Assembly: GCF_042435035.1 (NCBI RefSeq)
Contig: NZ_JBHMQT010000003.1
Location: 1 to 64,000 of the forward strand
From: Sphaerimonospora cavernae
GTDB taxonomy: Bacteria; Actinomycetota; Actinomycetes; Streptosporangiales; Streptosporangiaceae
DNA: 64,000 nt
Reading direction: 5' to 3'
Below, piece by piece: positions 49,869 through 58,562 of this stretch. Made by a program: the position numbers and the translations under genes. The number at the start of each line of letters is the position of its first letter. The first letter of the stretch is position 1. A model generated the notes under the pieces. It did no database searches. It saw only the letters and a list, made by a program, of their open reading frames with translations, and was not told where the DNA came from.

Positions 49869-52577
49869 TCAGTGGCCCGCGTCCTCCCATGTCTCTCCCA
49901 CCCCGACGGAGACGTCGAGCGGCACCCGCAGGTCGTAGGCCGCGCCCATCTGCTCGCACACGAGCGCGGTCACCTCCTCCAGCTCTCCCGGCACCACCTC
50001 GAACACGAGCTCGTCGTGGACCTGGAGCAGCATCCGCGAGCGCATTCCCTCCATCGCCCGCCGTACGTTGAGCATGGCGACCTTGATGATGTCGGCCGCC
50101 GAGCCCTGGATGGGCGCGTTGAGCGCCATCCGCTCCGCCATCTCACGCCGCTGCCGGTTGTCGCTGGTGAGGTCGGGCAGGTAACGGCGGCGCCCGAGGA
50201 TCGTCTCGGTGTAGCCGTCCTGGCGGGCCTGCGCCACGACCGCTTCCAGGTAGTCGCGCACCCCGCCGAACTCCTCGAAGTACTCCTCCTTGAGCGCCCT
50301 CGCCTCGGCCACGGCGATGCCGAGCTGGCCGGACAGCCCGAAGTCGGACAGCCCGTAGGCCAGGCCGTAGTTCATCGCCTTGATACGGGCCCGCAGATCG
50401 GCGGTCACCTCCTCGGGCGGCAGGTCGAAGACCCGCGCGGCCGTCGCCTGGTGGAAGTCGTGGCCCGACTCGAAGGCGGCGATCAGCGCCTCGTCCCCCG
50501 ACAGGTGCGCCATGATCCGCAGCTCGATCTGGCTGTAGTCCGCCGTCAGCAGCGTCTCGTAGCCCTCGCCCACCGTGAAGCCCTTGCGGATGCGACGGCC
50601 CTCGACGGTCCTGATCGGGATGTTCTGCAGGTTCGGCTTCTCGCTCGACAACCGCCCGGTCGCCGCGACGATCTGGTTGAACGTGGTGTGGATGCGCCCG
50701 TCGTCGGCGATCTCCTTGATCAGCCCCTCGACCGTGGTGCGCAGCTTGGTCTGGTCGCGGTGCCTGAGCAGGATCGTCGGCAGCTCGTTGTCGGTCTGCG
50801 TCGCCAGCCACGCCAGCGCGTCGGCGTCCGTCGTATAACCCGTCTTGATCTTCTTGGTCTTCGGCAGGCCCAGCTTGCCGAACAGGATCTCCTGGAGCTG
50901 CTTGGGCGAGCTCAGGTTGAACTGCTCGCCCACGACCTCGTGGGCGGCCTCGACGGCCTGCTTCACGGCGGAGCCGAACTCCGCTTCCAGCGCCGCGAAG
51001 TACTGCCTGTCGGCGCCGATCCCGGCCCCCTCCATCTCGGCCAGCACCCGCACCAGCGGCAACTCCACCTCGGTGATCAGCCGAGTGCCGCCGCGCCGCG
51101 ACAGGTGCTCCTCCAGCGCGTCGGCCAAGTCGCGCACGGCATGGGCACGCAGGGCCAGATCACGCGCCTCACCGGCGTCGACGTCGTCGAACAGTGAGGT
51201 CTGGCCGTCCGGCGCGGACTCCGCCCGCAACTCCCGGCGCAGGTAGCGAAGCACCAGGTCGTCGAGCGGGAACGACCGCTGTCCCGGTAGCGCCAGATAG
51301 GCCGCCAGGGCTGTGTCACAGGTGAGACCGCGCAGGTCCTGCCCGTGTGCCCACAGCGCGAGCAGCGACCCCTTGGCGTCGTGTACGGCCTTGGGCCGCG
51401 ACTCGTCGGCCAGCCACCCGCCGAGGGCCGCCTCGTCCTCGGGGGTGAGCCGCGTCGGGTCCACGTAGGCCGCGCCGGCCGCGGTGGCGATGGCGATGCC
51501 GTCCAGGCGGCCGGTGCCGCTGCCGTACGCGCCGCGGAACGCGAGCCCGGCCCGTCCCCCACCCGGCTCAACCGACTCAGGTAGAGCGGACAGCCACCCG
51601 GCCACCTGACCCGGCTCCAGCACGGTCACCTCGAGCTCGAAGCCCTCCTCCGCCTCCGGCTCGGCCGTGCCGACCGCGCCGAGGGTCTTGAAGAGCCGTT
51701 CGCGCAGCTCGCCCCGGATCTGCAGGGCGTCGAGCAGCTTGTCGACCTCCTCGCGGTCCCACTGACCCATCGTCAGATCGGCCACACCCGCCTCGACCGC
51801 GACGTCCCGCCGCAGCTCGGTCAGCATCCGGTTGTGGATCACCTGGCCGAGGTGCTCGCGCAGCCGCTCGCCGACCTTCCCCTTCACCTCGTCGGCCCGC
51901 CTGACCAGCTCGTCGAGCGATCCGTACTCGACGATCCACTTGGTGGCGGTCTTCTCACCCACACCGGGGATGTTGGGAAGGTTGTCGCTCGGATCGCCGC
52001 GCAGCGCGGCGAAGTCGGGGTACTGCACCGGGGTCAGGCCGTACTTCTCCGCGACCGCCTCAGGCGTGAAGCGCGTCATGTCGCTGATGCCGCGCCTGGT
52101 CATCAGCACGGTGATCCGCTCGTCGACGAGCTGCAGCGCGTCGCGGTCGCCGGTGACGATCAGCACGTTCATGTCCTCGCCGGCGGCGCGCGTGGCCAGC
52201 GTCGCGATCAGGTCGTCGGCCTCGAACCCCGCCAGTGACATCCGCGGCACGCGCAGGGCGTCGAGCAGTTCGAAGATGAGCTGCATCTGGCCGCGGAAGT
52301 CCTCCGGCGTCTCCGCCCGGTTCGCCTTGTATCCGTCGTACGCCTCGTGCCGGAAGGTCGGCTCGCTGCGGTCGAAGCAGACCGCGACGTGGCTCGGCCG
52401 CTCATCGCGCAGGACGTTGGTCAGCATGGAGGTGAAGCCGTAGACCGCCTCCGTGTGCTGGCCGTCGGTTGTCATGAGATTGGCGTCCTTGAGCGCGTAG
52501 AAGGCGCGGTATGCAAGGGAATGCCCGTCCAGGAGCAGCAGACACGGACGGTCGGGGGTCGCTTCACTCTTCGGCAC
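49869..52577 (-). CDS. polA: DNA polymerase I
   Basis: The 902-residue enzyme begins at GTG 52577. The 5'-nuclease domain (1-300) shows LLLLDGHSLAYRAFYAL, VTGDRDALQLV and LRGDPSDNLPNIPGVGEKTA. The middle domain has lost proofreading residues: the usual DTET of ExoI is absent and FRGAYGSGTGRLDGIAIAT stands in its place. The polymerase domain has motif A DYSQIELRIMAHLSGDEAL, motif B RIKAMNYGLAYGLSDFGL and motif C LQVHDELVFEV. It fills gaps and removes primers. It diverges from the thioesterase gene. Confidence 0.96.
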   Translation of the reverse strand: MPKSEATPDRPCLLLLDGHSLAYRAFYALKDANLMTTDGQHTEAVYGFTSMLTNVLRDERPSHVAVCFDRSEPTFRHEAYDGYKANRAETPEDFRGQMQLIFELLDALRVPRMSLAGFEADDLIATLATRAAGEDMNVLIVTGDRDALQLVDERITVLMTRRGISDMTRFTPEAVAEKYGLTPVQYPDFAALRGDPSDNLPNIPGVGEKTATKWIVEYGSLDELVRRADEVKGKVGERLREHLGQVIHNRMLTELRRDVAVEAGVADLTMGQWDREEVDKLLDALQIRGELRERLFKTLGAVGTAEPEAEEGFELEVTVLEPGQVAGWLSALPESVEPGGGRAGLAFRGAYGSGTGRLDGIAIATAAGAAYVDPTRLTPEDEAALGGWLADESRPKAVHDAKGSLLALWAHGQDLRGLTCDTALAAYLALPGQRSFPLDDLVLRYLRRELRAESAPDGQTSLFDDVDAGEARDLALRAHAVRDLADALEEHLSRRGGTRLITEVELPLVRVLAEMEGAGIGADRQYFAALEAEFGSAVKQAVEAAHEVVGEQFNLSSPKQLQEILFGKLGLPKTKKIKTGYTTDADALAWLATQTDNELPTILLRHRDQTKLRTTVEGLIKEIADDGRIHTTFNQIVAATGRLSSEKPNLQNIPIRTVEGRRIRKGFTVGEGYETLLTADYSQIELRIMAHLSGDEALIAAFESGHDFHQATAARVFDLPPEEVTADLRARIKAMNYGLAYGLSDFGLSGQLGIAVAEARALKEEYFEEFGGVRDYLEAVVAQARQDGYTETILGRRRYLPDLTSDNRQRREMAERMALNAPIQGSAADIIKVAMLNVRRAMEGMRSRMLLQVHDELVFEVVPGELEEVTALVCEQMGAAYDLRVPLDVSVGVGETWEDAGH

Positions 52578-52640
52578 ACCCGCAGCCTAGTCTCCCTGTA
52601 CGACATAAAACCCGGACTCTTCCCGGAGGAGGATCTCCCC

Positions 52641-53060
52641 TTGACCGTCACCGATCCCGATGAGTTCCTCAGCGCCCTCAACGGGGCCGGCGAGGGCCAC
52701 CTGCACGAGCGCATGGGCATCGAGATCCTGGAGGCGAGCCCCGAACGGGTGGTCGGCCGCATGCCCGTCGAGGGCAACACCCAGCCGTACGGCCTGCTCC
52801 ACGGCGGCGCGTCCTGCGTGCTGGCCGAGACGCTGGGATCGACCGGCGCCGCGCTGCAGGCGGGTCCCGGGCGGATCGCGGTGGGGATCGAGATCAGCGC
52901 CTCACACCACCGGTCGGCCACGTCCGGTCACATCACCGCGGTGGCCACTCTCGTGCACGGCGGCCGTACTCTCGCGACGTACGACATCGAGATCACCGAC
53001 GACCGGGGGCGGCGGGTGTGCACCTCGCGCCTGACCTGCATGCTCCGCGACGCCGGGTGA
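52641..53060 (+). CDS. Hotdog-fold thioesterase (PaaI-like)
   Basis: TTG 52641 after GGAGGATCTCCCC gives 139 residues; a longer frame into the polA region is not family-like. The hotdog helix carries NTQPYGLLHGGASCVLAETLGSTGAALQ, the N-x(5)-HGG motif of PaaI and related acyl-CoA thioesterases, and EISASHHRSATSGHITAVATLVHGGRTLATYDIEI follows. It would hydrolyse an aryl- or hydroxyaryl-acyl-CoA. It is divergent from polA, as in many actinobacteria. Confidence 0.85.
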   Translation: MTVTDPDEFLSALNGAGEGHLHERMGIEILEASPERVVGRMPVEGNTQPYGLLHGGASCVLAETLGSTGAALQAGPGRIAVGIEISASHHRSATSGHITAVATLVHGGRTLATYDIEITDDRGRRVCTSRLTCMLRDAG

Positions 53061-53144
53061 TCCTCGCACCGCCTGTTTCCACCACACCCTCAAAGAGGAC
53101 ATTCAGCTCATTTACTCCATAAAAGAACGACCTTGCGACTTTCT

Positions 53145-53174
53145 TTGCACACCTGCCCCTCAGGTCGCTAGCGT
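53145..53174 (+). promoter_or_regulatory. Candidate promoter of the small RNA
   Basis: TTGCAC (53145-53150) and TAGCGT (53169-53174) are separated by 18 bp. Transcription would begin near 53182-53186, just at the start of the foldable segment. Confidence 0.5.
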
Positions 53175-53183
53175 GGTGCCCTC

Positions 53184-53400
53184 AGAGCCCGTGGGGACCG
53201 AGTAGACAACGTGCGGAGCCGGGGAAGCTGTGTACGGACCCAAAGGTCCTCCACGGGCTCGCCATTCTTTCCGTGCCGCCCCGGCGGCTGCCCGGATCTT
53301 CCGAGGCGGCCGCGCGGCGGTCACCGTGATCGACACACGCCCATTCCCGCACGCCTGACGCGAGAGGCCGGCCGGGGACGCCTCCCCGGCCGGCCTCTCC
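53184..53400 (+). ncRNA. Candidate structured small RNA
   Basis: The 359-bp gap between the thioesterase and livF has no convincing protein gene but looks like an RNA unit. The transcript would open with a 10-bp stem, gagcccgtgg (53185-53194) with ccacgggctc (53251-53260). Inside, ggtcc (53245-53249) can pair with either of two ggacc copies (53195-53199 or 53236-53240), giving alternative folds. A 17-bp terminator ends it. I compared it from memory with c-di-AMP, cobalamin, SAM, Mn, 6C and SRP RNAs and found no match. It could be an sRNA or a leader whose gene is lost. Confidence 0.4.
53362..53399. terminator. Strong terminator between the RNA and livF
   Basis: A 17-bp perfect stem (53362-53378 with 53383-53399, arm gagaggccggccgggga) with the loop cgcc. 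It can end both the plus-strand RNA and the minus-strand liv operon, whose last stop is at 53420. Confidence 0.85.
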
Positions 53401-53419
53401 TTCGTCGCATACGGGTCCG

Positions 53420-54136
53420 TCAGTGCTGTCCCAGGGAGCCGCCCAGGTACGCCTCGCGGACCTGTGGGTCGTCGAGCAGGTCGGCGGCCGGCGCGGCCTT
53501 GACGACCTTGCCGGTCTCCAGGACGTACGCCCGGTGGGCGATCTGGAGGGCCTGCTGGGCGTTCTGCTCGACGAGCAGGACCGTGGTCCCCCGGTTGTTG
53601 ATCTCCTTGACGATCGAGAAGATCTGGGCCACGAGTTTGGGCGCCAAGCCCATCGACGGCTCGTCCAGCAGGAGCACCTTGGGCTTGCTCATCAGTGCCC
53701 TGCCGATGGCCACCATCTGCTGCTCGCCGCCGGACATGGTGCCTGCCGCCTGGGTCTTGCGCTCGGCCAGCCGCGGGAACAGGTCGAAGACCTCCGCCAG
53801 GTCCTTGGAGAAGTCACCTGACCGGGTGTAGGCCCCCATGAGCAGGTTCTCCATCACCGTCATGCCGGGGAAGCAGCCCCGGCCCTCCGGCGACTGGCCG
53901 ATGCCGACCAGCACCCGCTTGTGGCCCGGCAGCCTGCTGATGTCCTTGCCGTCGAAGGCGATGCTGCCCGACGTCAGCGGACGCAGGCCCGAGATCGTCT
54001 TGAGCGTGGTGGTCTTGCCCGCTCCGTTCGCGCCGATGAGGGTGACGATCTCCCCCTCGTCGACGTCGAGCGAGATCCCCTTGAGCGCCTCGATCTTGCC
54101 GTAGTGGACGTGGATGTCCCTGATCTCAAGAAGCAT
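53420..54136 (-). CDS. livF: Branched-chain amino-acid ABC transporter ATPase LivF
   Basis: ATG 54136 overlaps the livG stop and gives 238 residues. Walker A LIGANGAGKTTTLKTISGL, signature TMSGGEQQMVAIGRALM, Walker B VLLLDEPSMGLAPKLV and the H-loop region LLVEQNAQQALQIA define it. LivF pairs with LivG to power import. It is the last gene of the liv operon. Confidence 0.92.
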   Translation of the reverse strand: MLLEIRDIHVHYGKIEALKGISLDVDEGEIVTLIGANGAGKTTTLKTISGLRPLTSGSIAFDGKDISRLPGHKRVLVGIGQSPEGRGCFPGMTVMENLLMGAYTRSGDFSKDLAEVFDLFPRLAERKTQAAGTMSGGEQQMVAIGRALMSKPKVLLLDEPSMGLAPKLVAQIFSIVKEINNRGTTVLLVEQNAQQALQIAHRAYVLETGKVVKAAPAADLLDDPQVREAYLGGSLGQH

Positions 54137-54908
54137 CTGCGGGTGCCCCCAAGTACGCCTCGATGACCCTCGGGTCGCTCTGCACATCGGCCGGGAGACC
54201 CTCAGCGATCTTCTGCCCGAAGTCCACCACGGCGATGCGGTCGCTGATTCCCATGACCAGGGCCATGTCGTGCTCGATAAGCAGGATCGTACGGCCCGCG
54301 TCACGGATCTTCCTGATCAGCTCCTGGAGTTCGATCTTCTCCGCCGGGTTCATGCCGGCGGCCGGCTCGTCGAGCAGCAGGAGCTTGGGGTCGGTCGCCA
54401 GGGCCCGCACGATCTCCAGCCTGCGCTGGTCGCCGTACGGCAGGTTCTTGGCGGTCTCGTCGGCCCGGTGCGCGATGCCGGCGAACTCCAGCAACTCCAT
54501 CGCATGCTCCCGCCCGCGGCGCTCGGCGTGCCGGTGCCACGGAAGGCCGAGAGCGGCGCCGACCGCGCCGGTCCGGTTGTGCGCGTCGAAGCCGACGAGG
54601 ACGTTCTCCATCGCCGACATGCTGTGGAACAGCCGGATGTTCTGGAAGGTGCGGGCGACGCCGCGCTTGGTGATCGTGAATCGCTTCAGACCGCTGATCT
54701 TCCCGCCGTCGAAGCGCACCTCGCCGGAGGTCGGCCGGTAGACACCGGTGATCACGTTGAACACCGTCGTCTTGCCCGCGCCGTTCGGGCCGATCAGCGC
54801 GAAGATCTCCCCCTCCCTGACGGTGAGGTCGACCCCGCCGAGGGCCTGCACGCCGCCGAAGCGCATCGTGACGGCGTTGAGCTCGAGCAACGCCTTCGGC
54901 TCGCTCAC
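54126..54908 (-). CDS. livG: Branched-chain amino-acid ABC transporter ATPase LivG
   Basis: The GTG start overlaps the livM stop. The 260-residue ATPase has FALIGPNGAGKTTVFNVITGVYRPTSG, the LivG-type RGVARTFQNIRLFHSMSAMENV, a signature region LPYGDQRRLEIVRALA, and LLLLDEPAAGMNPAEK with LLIEHDMALVMGI. It forms the nucleotide-binding dimer with LivF. Confidence 0.93.
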   Translation of the reverse strand: MSEPKALLELNAVTMRFGGVQALGGVDLTVREGEIFALIGPNGAGKTTVFNVITGVYRPTSGEVRFDGGKISGLKRFTITKRGVARTFQNIRLFHSMSAMENVLVGFDAHNRTGAVGAALGLPWHRHAERRGREHAMELLEFAGIAHRADETAKNLPYGDQRRLEIVRALATDPKLLLLDEPAAGMNPAEKIELQELIRKIRDAGRTILLIEHDMALVMGISDRIAVVDFGQKIAEGLPADVQSDPRVIEAYLGAPADAS

Positions 54909-56038
54909 TTGGCCACCTCCTCTGCCGCTTGACCGCCAGCCTCCGTGGCGCCCGGATCCGTGTCACCCGATTCGCCGCCGTTGCCGGAGACGGCACGGCG
55001 CCGGCGCGCGGGCAGCAGCCCCTCCGGACGCAGCGCCATCATCAGCACGAGCGCACCGCCGAAGATGAGGATGCGGTAGTCCTGGAAGCCGCGGAACCGC
55101 TCGGGAAGCCAGGCGATCAGGAATGCCCCGATGATGACGCCGGGCAGGTTGCCAGAGCCGCCCAGCACCACGGCCGCCAGGATGGTGGCCGACAGGATGA
55201 ACGGGAAGTTGTTGTGCTGGATCGCGATGACCTTGCTGGCCCAGAGGGCCCCGGTCAGACCGCCGATCATGGCGCCCACGAAGAAGGCCAGCAGCTTGAA
55301 GCGGAAGGTGGGCACGCCCATCAGTTCGGCGGCGTCCTCATCCTCCCGGATGGCCTCCCAAGCTCGGCCGACCCGGCTCCGCTCCAGACGTTTGGCGAAG
55401 ATCACGACCAGCACGATGGCCGCCACCAGCAGGTAGTAGTACGGCAGCGGATCGAGCGCGAAGTCCACCCCGAAGATCGTCGGCGGGTGGGGGATGTTCG
55501 TGATGCCGCGCGCGCCGCCGATGTAGTCGGTGTTCTGCGCGGTGATCCGGACGATCTCTCCGAACCCCAGCGTGACGATCGCCAGGTAGTCTCCGCGCAG
55601 CCGCAGCGTCGGCGAGCCCAGGACGATGCCGGACACCGCGGTCATGAAGATCGCGATTACCAGGATTCCCCAGAAGTTCCAGCCGAACTTGGTGGCGAAG
55701 ACCGCCATGGTGTAGGCGCCGATGGCGTAGAAGGCGACGAAGCCGAGGTCGAGCAGGCCCGCCTGACCGACCACCACGTTCAGGCCCACGGCCAGCAGCA
55801 CGAACGTGCCGATCGGGCTGAACAGCAGCGACGGCCAGTGCGAGTACGGGGACATGAACGACCCGATGGCCGGGTGCGGGGCGACGATCACCAGGGCGAT
55901 CAGCAGGCCGTAGATGGTCCAGCGCGTCCAGCGGGGCGCCGCCGCCCACCAGTCGCGCGCCCCGTCGCTGAAACCGCCGACCGCGCGCCGGAGCGACGTC
56001 AGCGGATTGCCGCTGCGAATGTTGGAGTTTGCGTTCAT
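54905..56038 (-). CDS. livM: Branched-chain amino-acid ABC permease LivM
   Basis: The 377-residue permease has about 9-10 hydrophobic segments. AVGLNVVVGQAGLLDLGFVAFYAIGAY, LRLRGDYLAIVTLGFGEIVRI and the cytoplasmic coupling loop RVGRAWEAIREDEDAAELMGV are LivM features. The last 40 residues are a polar tail. Start and stop overlap with livH and livG by 4 bp. Confidence 0.92.
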   Translation of the reverse strand: MNANSNIRSGNPLTSLRRAVGGFSDGARDWWAAAPRWTRWTIYGLLIALVIVAPHPAIGSFMSPYSHWPSLLFSPIGTFVLLAVGLNVVVGQAGLLDLGFVAFYAIGAYTMAVFATKFGWNFWGILVIAIFMTAVSGIVLGSPTLRLRGDYLAIVTLGFGEIVRITAQNTDYIGGARGITNIPHPPTIFGVDFALDPLPYYYLLVAAIVLVVIFAKRLERSRVGRAWEAIREDEDAAELMGVPTFRFKLLAFFVGAMIGGLTGALWASKVIAIQHNNFPFILSATILAAVVLGGSGNLPGVIIGAFLIAWLPERFRGFQDYRILIFGGALVLMMALRPEGLLPARRRRAVSGNGGESGDTDPGATEAGGQAAEEVAK

Positions 56039-57003
56039 GCGCGCGCTCGCTGGAGGGATTCACCGAGGATGCCGGTGGGACGGAACAGGAGGACGAGGAC
56101 GAGGACGGTGAAGGCGATGACGTCCTTCCATTCTGAGCCGAAGAAGATCGAGCCCCAGTTCTCGATCAGTCCGAGCGCGAGTCCGCCGAGGAGCGCGCCG
56201 CGGAGGTTGCCGATGCCGCCGAGCACCGCGGCGGTGAACGCCTTGACGCCGAGCAGGAAGCCGACGTTGTAGCGGAGGTTCTCGAACTCCATGGCGTACA
56301 GCAGGGCCGCCACCCCCGCCATCGCACCACCCACGAAGAAGGTGGTGCGGATCACCTTGTTGATGTCCACGCCCATGAGCGTGGCGGTCTCGGGGTCCTG
56401 GGATGTGGCTCGGATGCCGCGGCCGATCCTGGTGCGGCTCACGAAGACGTCGAGCAGGATCATCATGATCACTGCGGCGCCGACGATGATCAGGTGATCG
56501 TTCCGGATATCGGTGTTCCCGATCGTGAAGACCGTCTCACGATCGAGGAGCCGCGGCACCGGGACCTGAATGCGTCCCTGAGAGGGGCGGTCGAACACCT
56601 CGGGGATGACCACGAGGGCGAACAGCTCCTGGAGGAAGATGGAGGCGCCGATCGCGGAGATGAGCGCCGCGAGCCGACCGGCGCCGTGCCTGCGCAGCGG
56701 CCGGTAGGCCACCCGTTCCAGCACGACGGCGGCGCCGCCCGAGGCGGCCATGGCCACCAGCATCAGCAGGAGCAGCACACCGACCAACGCCACCCCGGTG
56801 AGGGGGGTGGTCACTCCGAGGTGCAGGACCACGAACAGCGCGGCGAAGGCGCCGATCATGAAGATCTCGGAGTGTGCGAAGTTGATGAGGCGCAGCACGC
56901 CGTACACCATCGTGTAACCGAGGGCGATCAGCGCGTAGATGGCACCACTGGCCAGGCCTCCCACGGTGGAGGGGCCGACCTGATTGATGAAGTCGTTGAG
57001 CAC
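56035..57003 (-). CDS. livH: Branched-chain amino-acid ABC permease LivH
   Basis: GTG 57003 opens a 322-residue permease: GGLASGAIYALIALGYTMVYGVLRLINFAHSEIFMIGAF, then GRGIRATSQDPETATLMGVDINKVI as the ATPase contact and TAAVLGGIGNLRGALLGGLALGLIE. It heterodimerises with LivM. A hairpin lies between it and livK, and there is no strong ribosome binding site, which would lower its expression relative to the binding protein. Confidence 0.92.
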   Translation of the reverse strand: MLNDFINQVGPSTVGGLASGAIYALIALGYTMVYGVLRLINFAHSEIFMIGAFAALFVVLHLGVTTPLTGVALVGVLLLLMLVAMAASGGAAVVLERVAYRPLRRHGAGRLAALISAIGASIFLQELFALVVIPEVFDRPSQGRIQVPVPRLLDRETVFTIGNTDIRNDHLIIVGAAVIMMILLDVFVSRTRIGRGIRATSQDPETATLMGVDINKVIRTTFFVGGAMAGVAALLYAMEFENLRYNVGFLLGVKAFTAAVLGGIGNLRGALLGGLALGLIENWGSIFFGSEWKDVIAFTVLVLVLLFRPTGILGESLQRARA

Positions 57004-57047
57004 GGGGGTCGCTTTCGAACCGGGGCGACGGTAGTCGCCGGGCGGTA

Positions 57048-57079
57048 AGGAGCGGGAGCAGCGGTATGCTCCCGCTCCT
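57048..57079 (-). terminator. Hairpin between livK and livH
   Basis: A 13-bp perfect stem (57048-57060 with 57067-57079, core ggagcgggagca) with a 6-nt loop lies 27 bases after the livK stop. Such intra-operon hairpins act as partial terminators or protect the upstream mRNA end, raising binding protein over permease. Confidence 0.8.
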
Positions 57080-57106
57080 CAGCGTTCGCAGATCGAACCG
57101 GACGCG

Positions 57107-58303
57107 TTACTGGAGCTGCGCCTGCGAGGTGTCGCCCAGCCAGTCGAGGTTGCTGTCCTTGATCTGGTAGACGTGGATGACGTTCGCCGCGATGTCACCG
57201 TTCGGGCCGAACTTGATCTGCTTCGAGACGCCCTTGAAGTCGACCGTCGCGAGGAAGTCGTTGATCTTCTCCGGGGTGGTGTTGCCGGCCTCGATCGCCT
57301 TCAGGATGGCCGTGGCCGCGTCGTAGCCCTCGGTGGCGTAGATCAGCGGGTCGCCGCCGAACTTCGCCTTGTACTTCTCGCTGAACTCCTTCAGCTCCGG
57401 CACGTCGGAGCCGAACGGGATGAGGCAGGGGCAGCCGAGCACCGCGCCCTCCGCGGCCTCCTTGCCTGCGGCGTTGACGAGCTCCTTGTCCACCGCGCCG
57501 TCGCCGGAGACCACGGTCGCGGTCACGCCGCCGTCACGGAGCTGCTTGAGCAGCCGGCCGAGCTGGGCGTAGTAGCCGCCGTAGTAGATGACGTCGGGAG
57601 AGTTGGCCTTCACCTTGGTGACGGTGGAGGAGTAGTCCGAGCCGTTCGGGTCGATCTTGTCACGCTCGACCGCGACGCCCTGGGTCTCGAACTCCTTGGC
57701 CACCGCGTCGGCGAGGCCGGCGCCGTACTCCTGCGCGTCGTCGACGACGAATGCCTTCTTCGCCGACTTGGCCTTGACCAGGAAGTCGGCGATGGCGGGG
57801 CCCTGGATGGCGTCGTTGGCGACCACCCGGTGCCAGAACTTCCAGCCGTTGTCGGCCAGTGCTGGGTTGGTCGCCGAGCCCGTGACGCTCGGGATCTTTC
57901 CCTCCTCCAGGATCGGGCCCACGTTGCGCGACTCGCCGGAGAAGCCCGGGCCCACCATGGCCACAATCTTGTCTTCGGTGACGGCCTTCTGGGCCAGCGG
58001 GACAGCCTGGTCGGGGTTGCCCTGGCTGTCGTACTTCACCAATTCGACCTTGACGTCGGTCGACTTCGCGTTGAACTCGTCCACCGCGAGCTGCGCGCCC
58101 TGAGACGGCGGGATCATGAGCGCCGAGTTCTCACCGGTCAGGTCGCCCATGAAACCGATCTTGAGGGTGGTGGCGCCGTCGCCACCGCCCTGGCCATCGG
58201 ACGCAGAGGTGTCGCCGGAGCCGCTACCACACGCCGCGAGACCGAGGGTCAGCGCTGTACCGACCGCGACAATGCCGCCAAGGCGAGCGATCTTGGATCG
58301 CAA
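57107..58303 (-). CDS. livK: Branched-chain amino-acid binding lipoprotein (LivK/LivJ-like)
   Basis: TTG 58303 follows GGAAGG and gives 398 residues. A lipoprotein signal ends in the lipobox LGLAAC, then a Gly/Ser linker. The two-lobed type I periplasmic fold begins LKIGFMGDLTGENSAL, with AVDEFNAKSTDVKVELVKYDSQGNPDQAV and MVGPGFSGESRNVGPILEEG, and closes with TEGYDAATAILKAI. It captures leucine, isoleucine, valine or related ligands. First gene of the operon. Confidence 0.92.
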   Translation of the reverse strand: MRSKIARLGGIVAVGTALTLGLAACGSGSGDTSASDGQGGGDGATTLKIGFMGDLTGENSALMIPPSQGAQLAVDEFNAKSTDVKVELVKYDSQGNPDQAVPLAQKAVTEDKIVAMVGPGFSGESRNVGPILEEGKIPSVTGSATNPALADNGWKFWHRVVANDAIQGPAIADFLVKAKSAKKAFVVDDAQEYGAGLADAVAKEFETQGVAVERDKIDPNGSDYSSTVTKVKANSPDVIYYGGYYAQLGRLLKQLRDGGVTATVVSGDGAVDKELVNAAGKEAAEGAVLGCPCLIPFGSDVPELKEFSEKYKAKFGGDPLIYATEGYDAATAILKAIEAGNTTPEKINDFLATVDFKGVSKQIKFGPNGDIAANVIHVYQIKDSNLDWLGDTSQAQLQ

Positions 58304-58317
58304 GGTTGCCTTCCTTT

Positions 58318-58365
58318 CGCTGGATCCCCTTCCGGGGATCGGATACGCATCCGCCCCATCCAGCG
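58318..58365 (-). promoter_or_regulatory. Three-stem leader structure before livK
   Basis: Just upstream of the livK ribosome binding site (58309-58314), an outer stem cgctggat/atccagcg (58318-58325 with 58358-58365) encloses gatcccc/ggggatc (58323-58329 with 58334-58340) and cggat/atccg (58340-58344 with 58349-58353). The outer and first inner stems share three bases, so they compete or shorten, which is suggestive of a switch-like or stability element. Confidence 0.45.
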
Positions 58366-58562
58366 GTCAGCCGAGGGGTCGTGACGGTAGTACAGCCACA
58401 GGAAGTCACAGGTCGGTACAGAGGCCATCACGGTTATGGCTTTGTTATGTCCGTCCTCTTCGTATAGTAATCAACATGTAACGGAAATAGAAAAAATTCC
58501 TTTAGCCCTGGTCGCTGGCCCCACGCATCGGCTTATCATGTCTTTTCGCCCTGATGGGGTGA

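Noticed and set aside
49869..52577. Loss of proofreading residues in PolA as a novelty
   Set aside because: Absence of the ExoI acidic motif is well known in several bacterial DNA polymerase I lineages, including actinobacteria.
53184..53260. Known riboswitch or housekeeping RNA (c-di-AMP, cobalamin, SAM-IV, Mn, 6C, SRP, tmRNA)
   Set aside because: The conserved core sequences of these classes as I remember them are absent, so it is left as an unassigned RNA.
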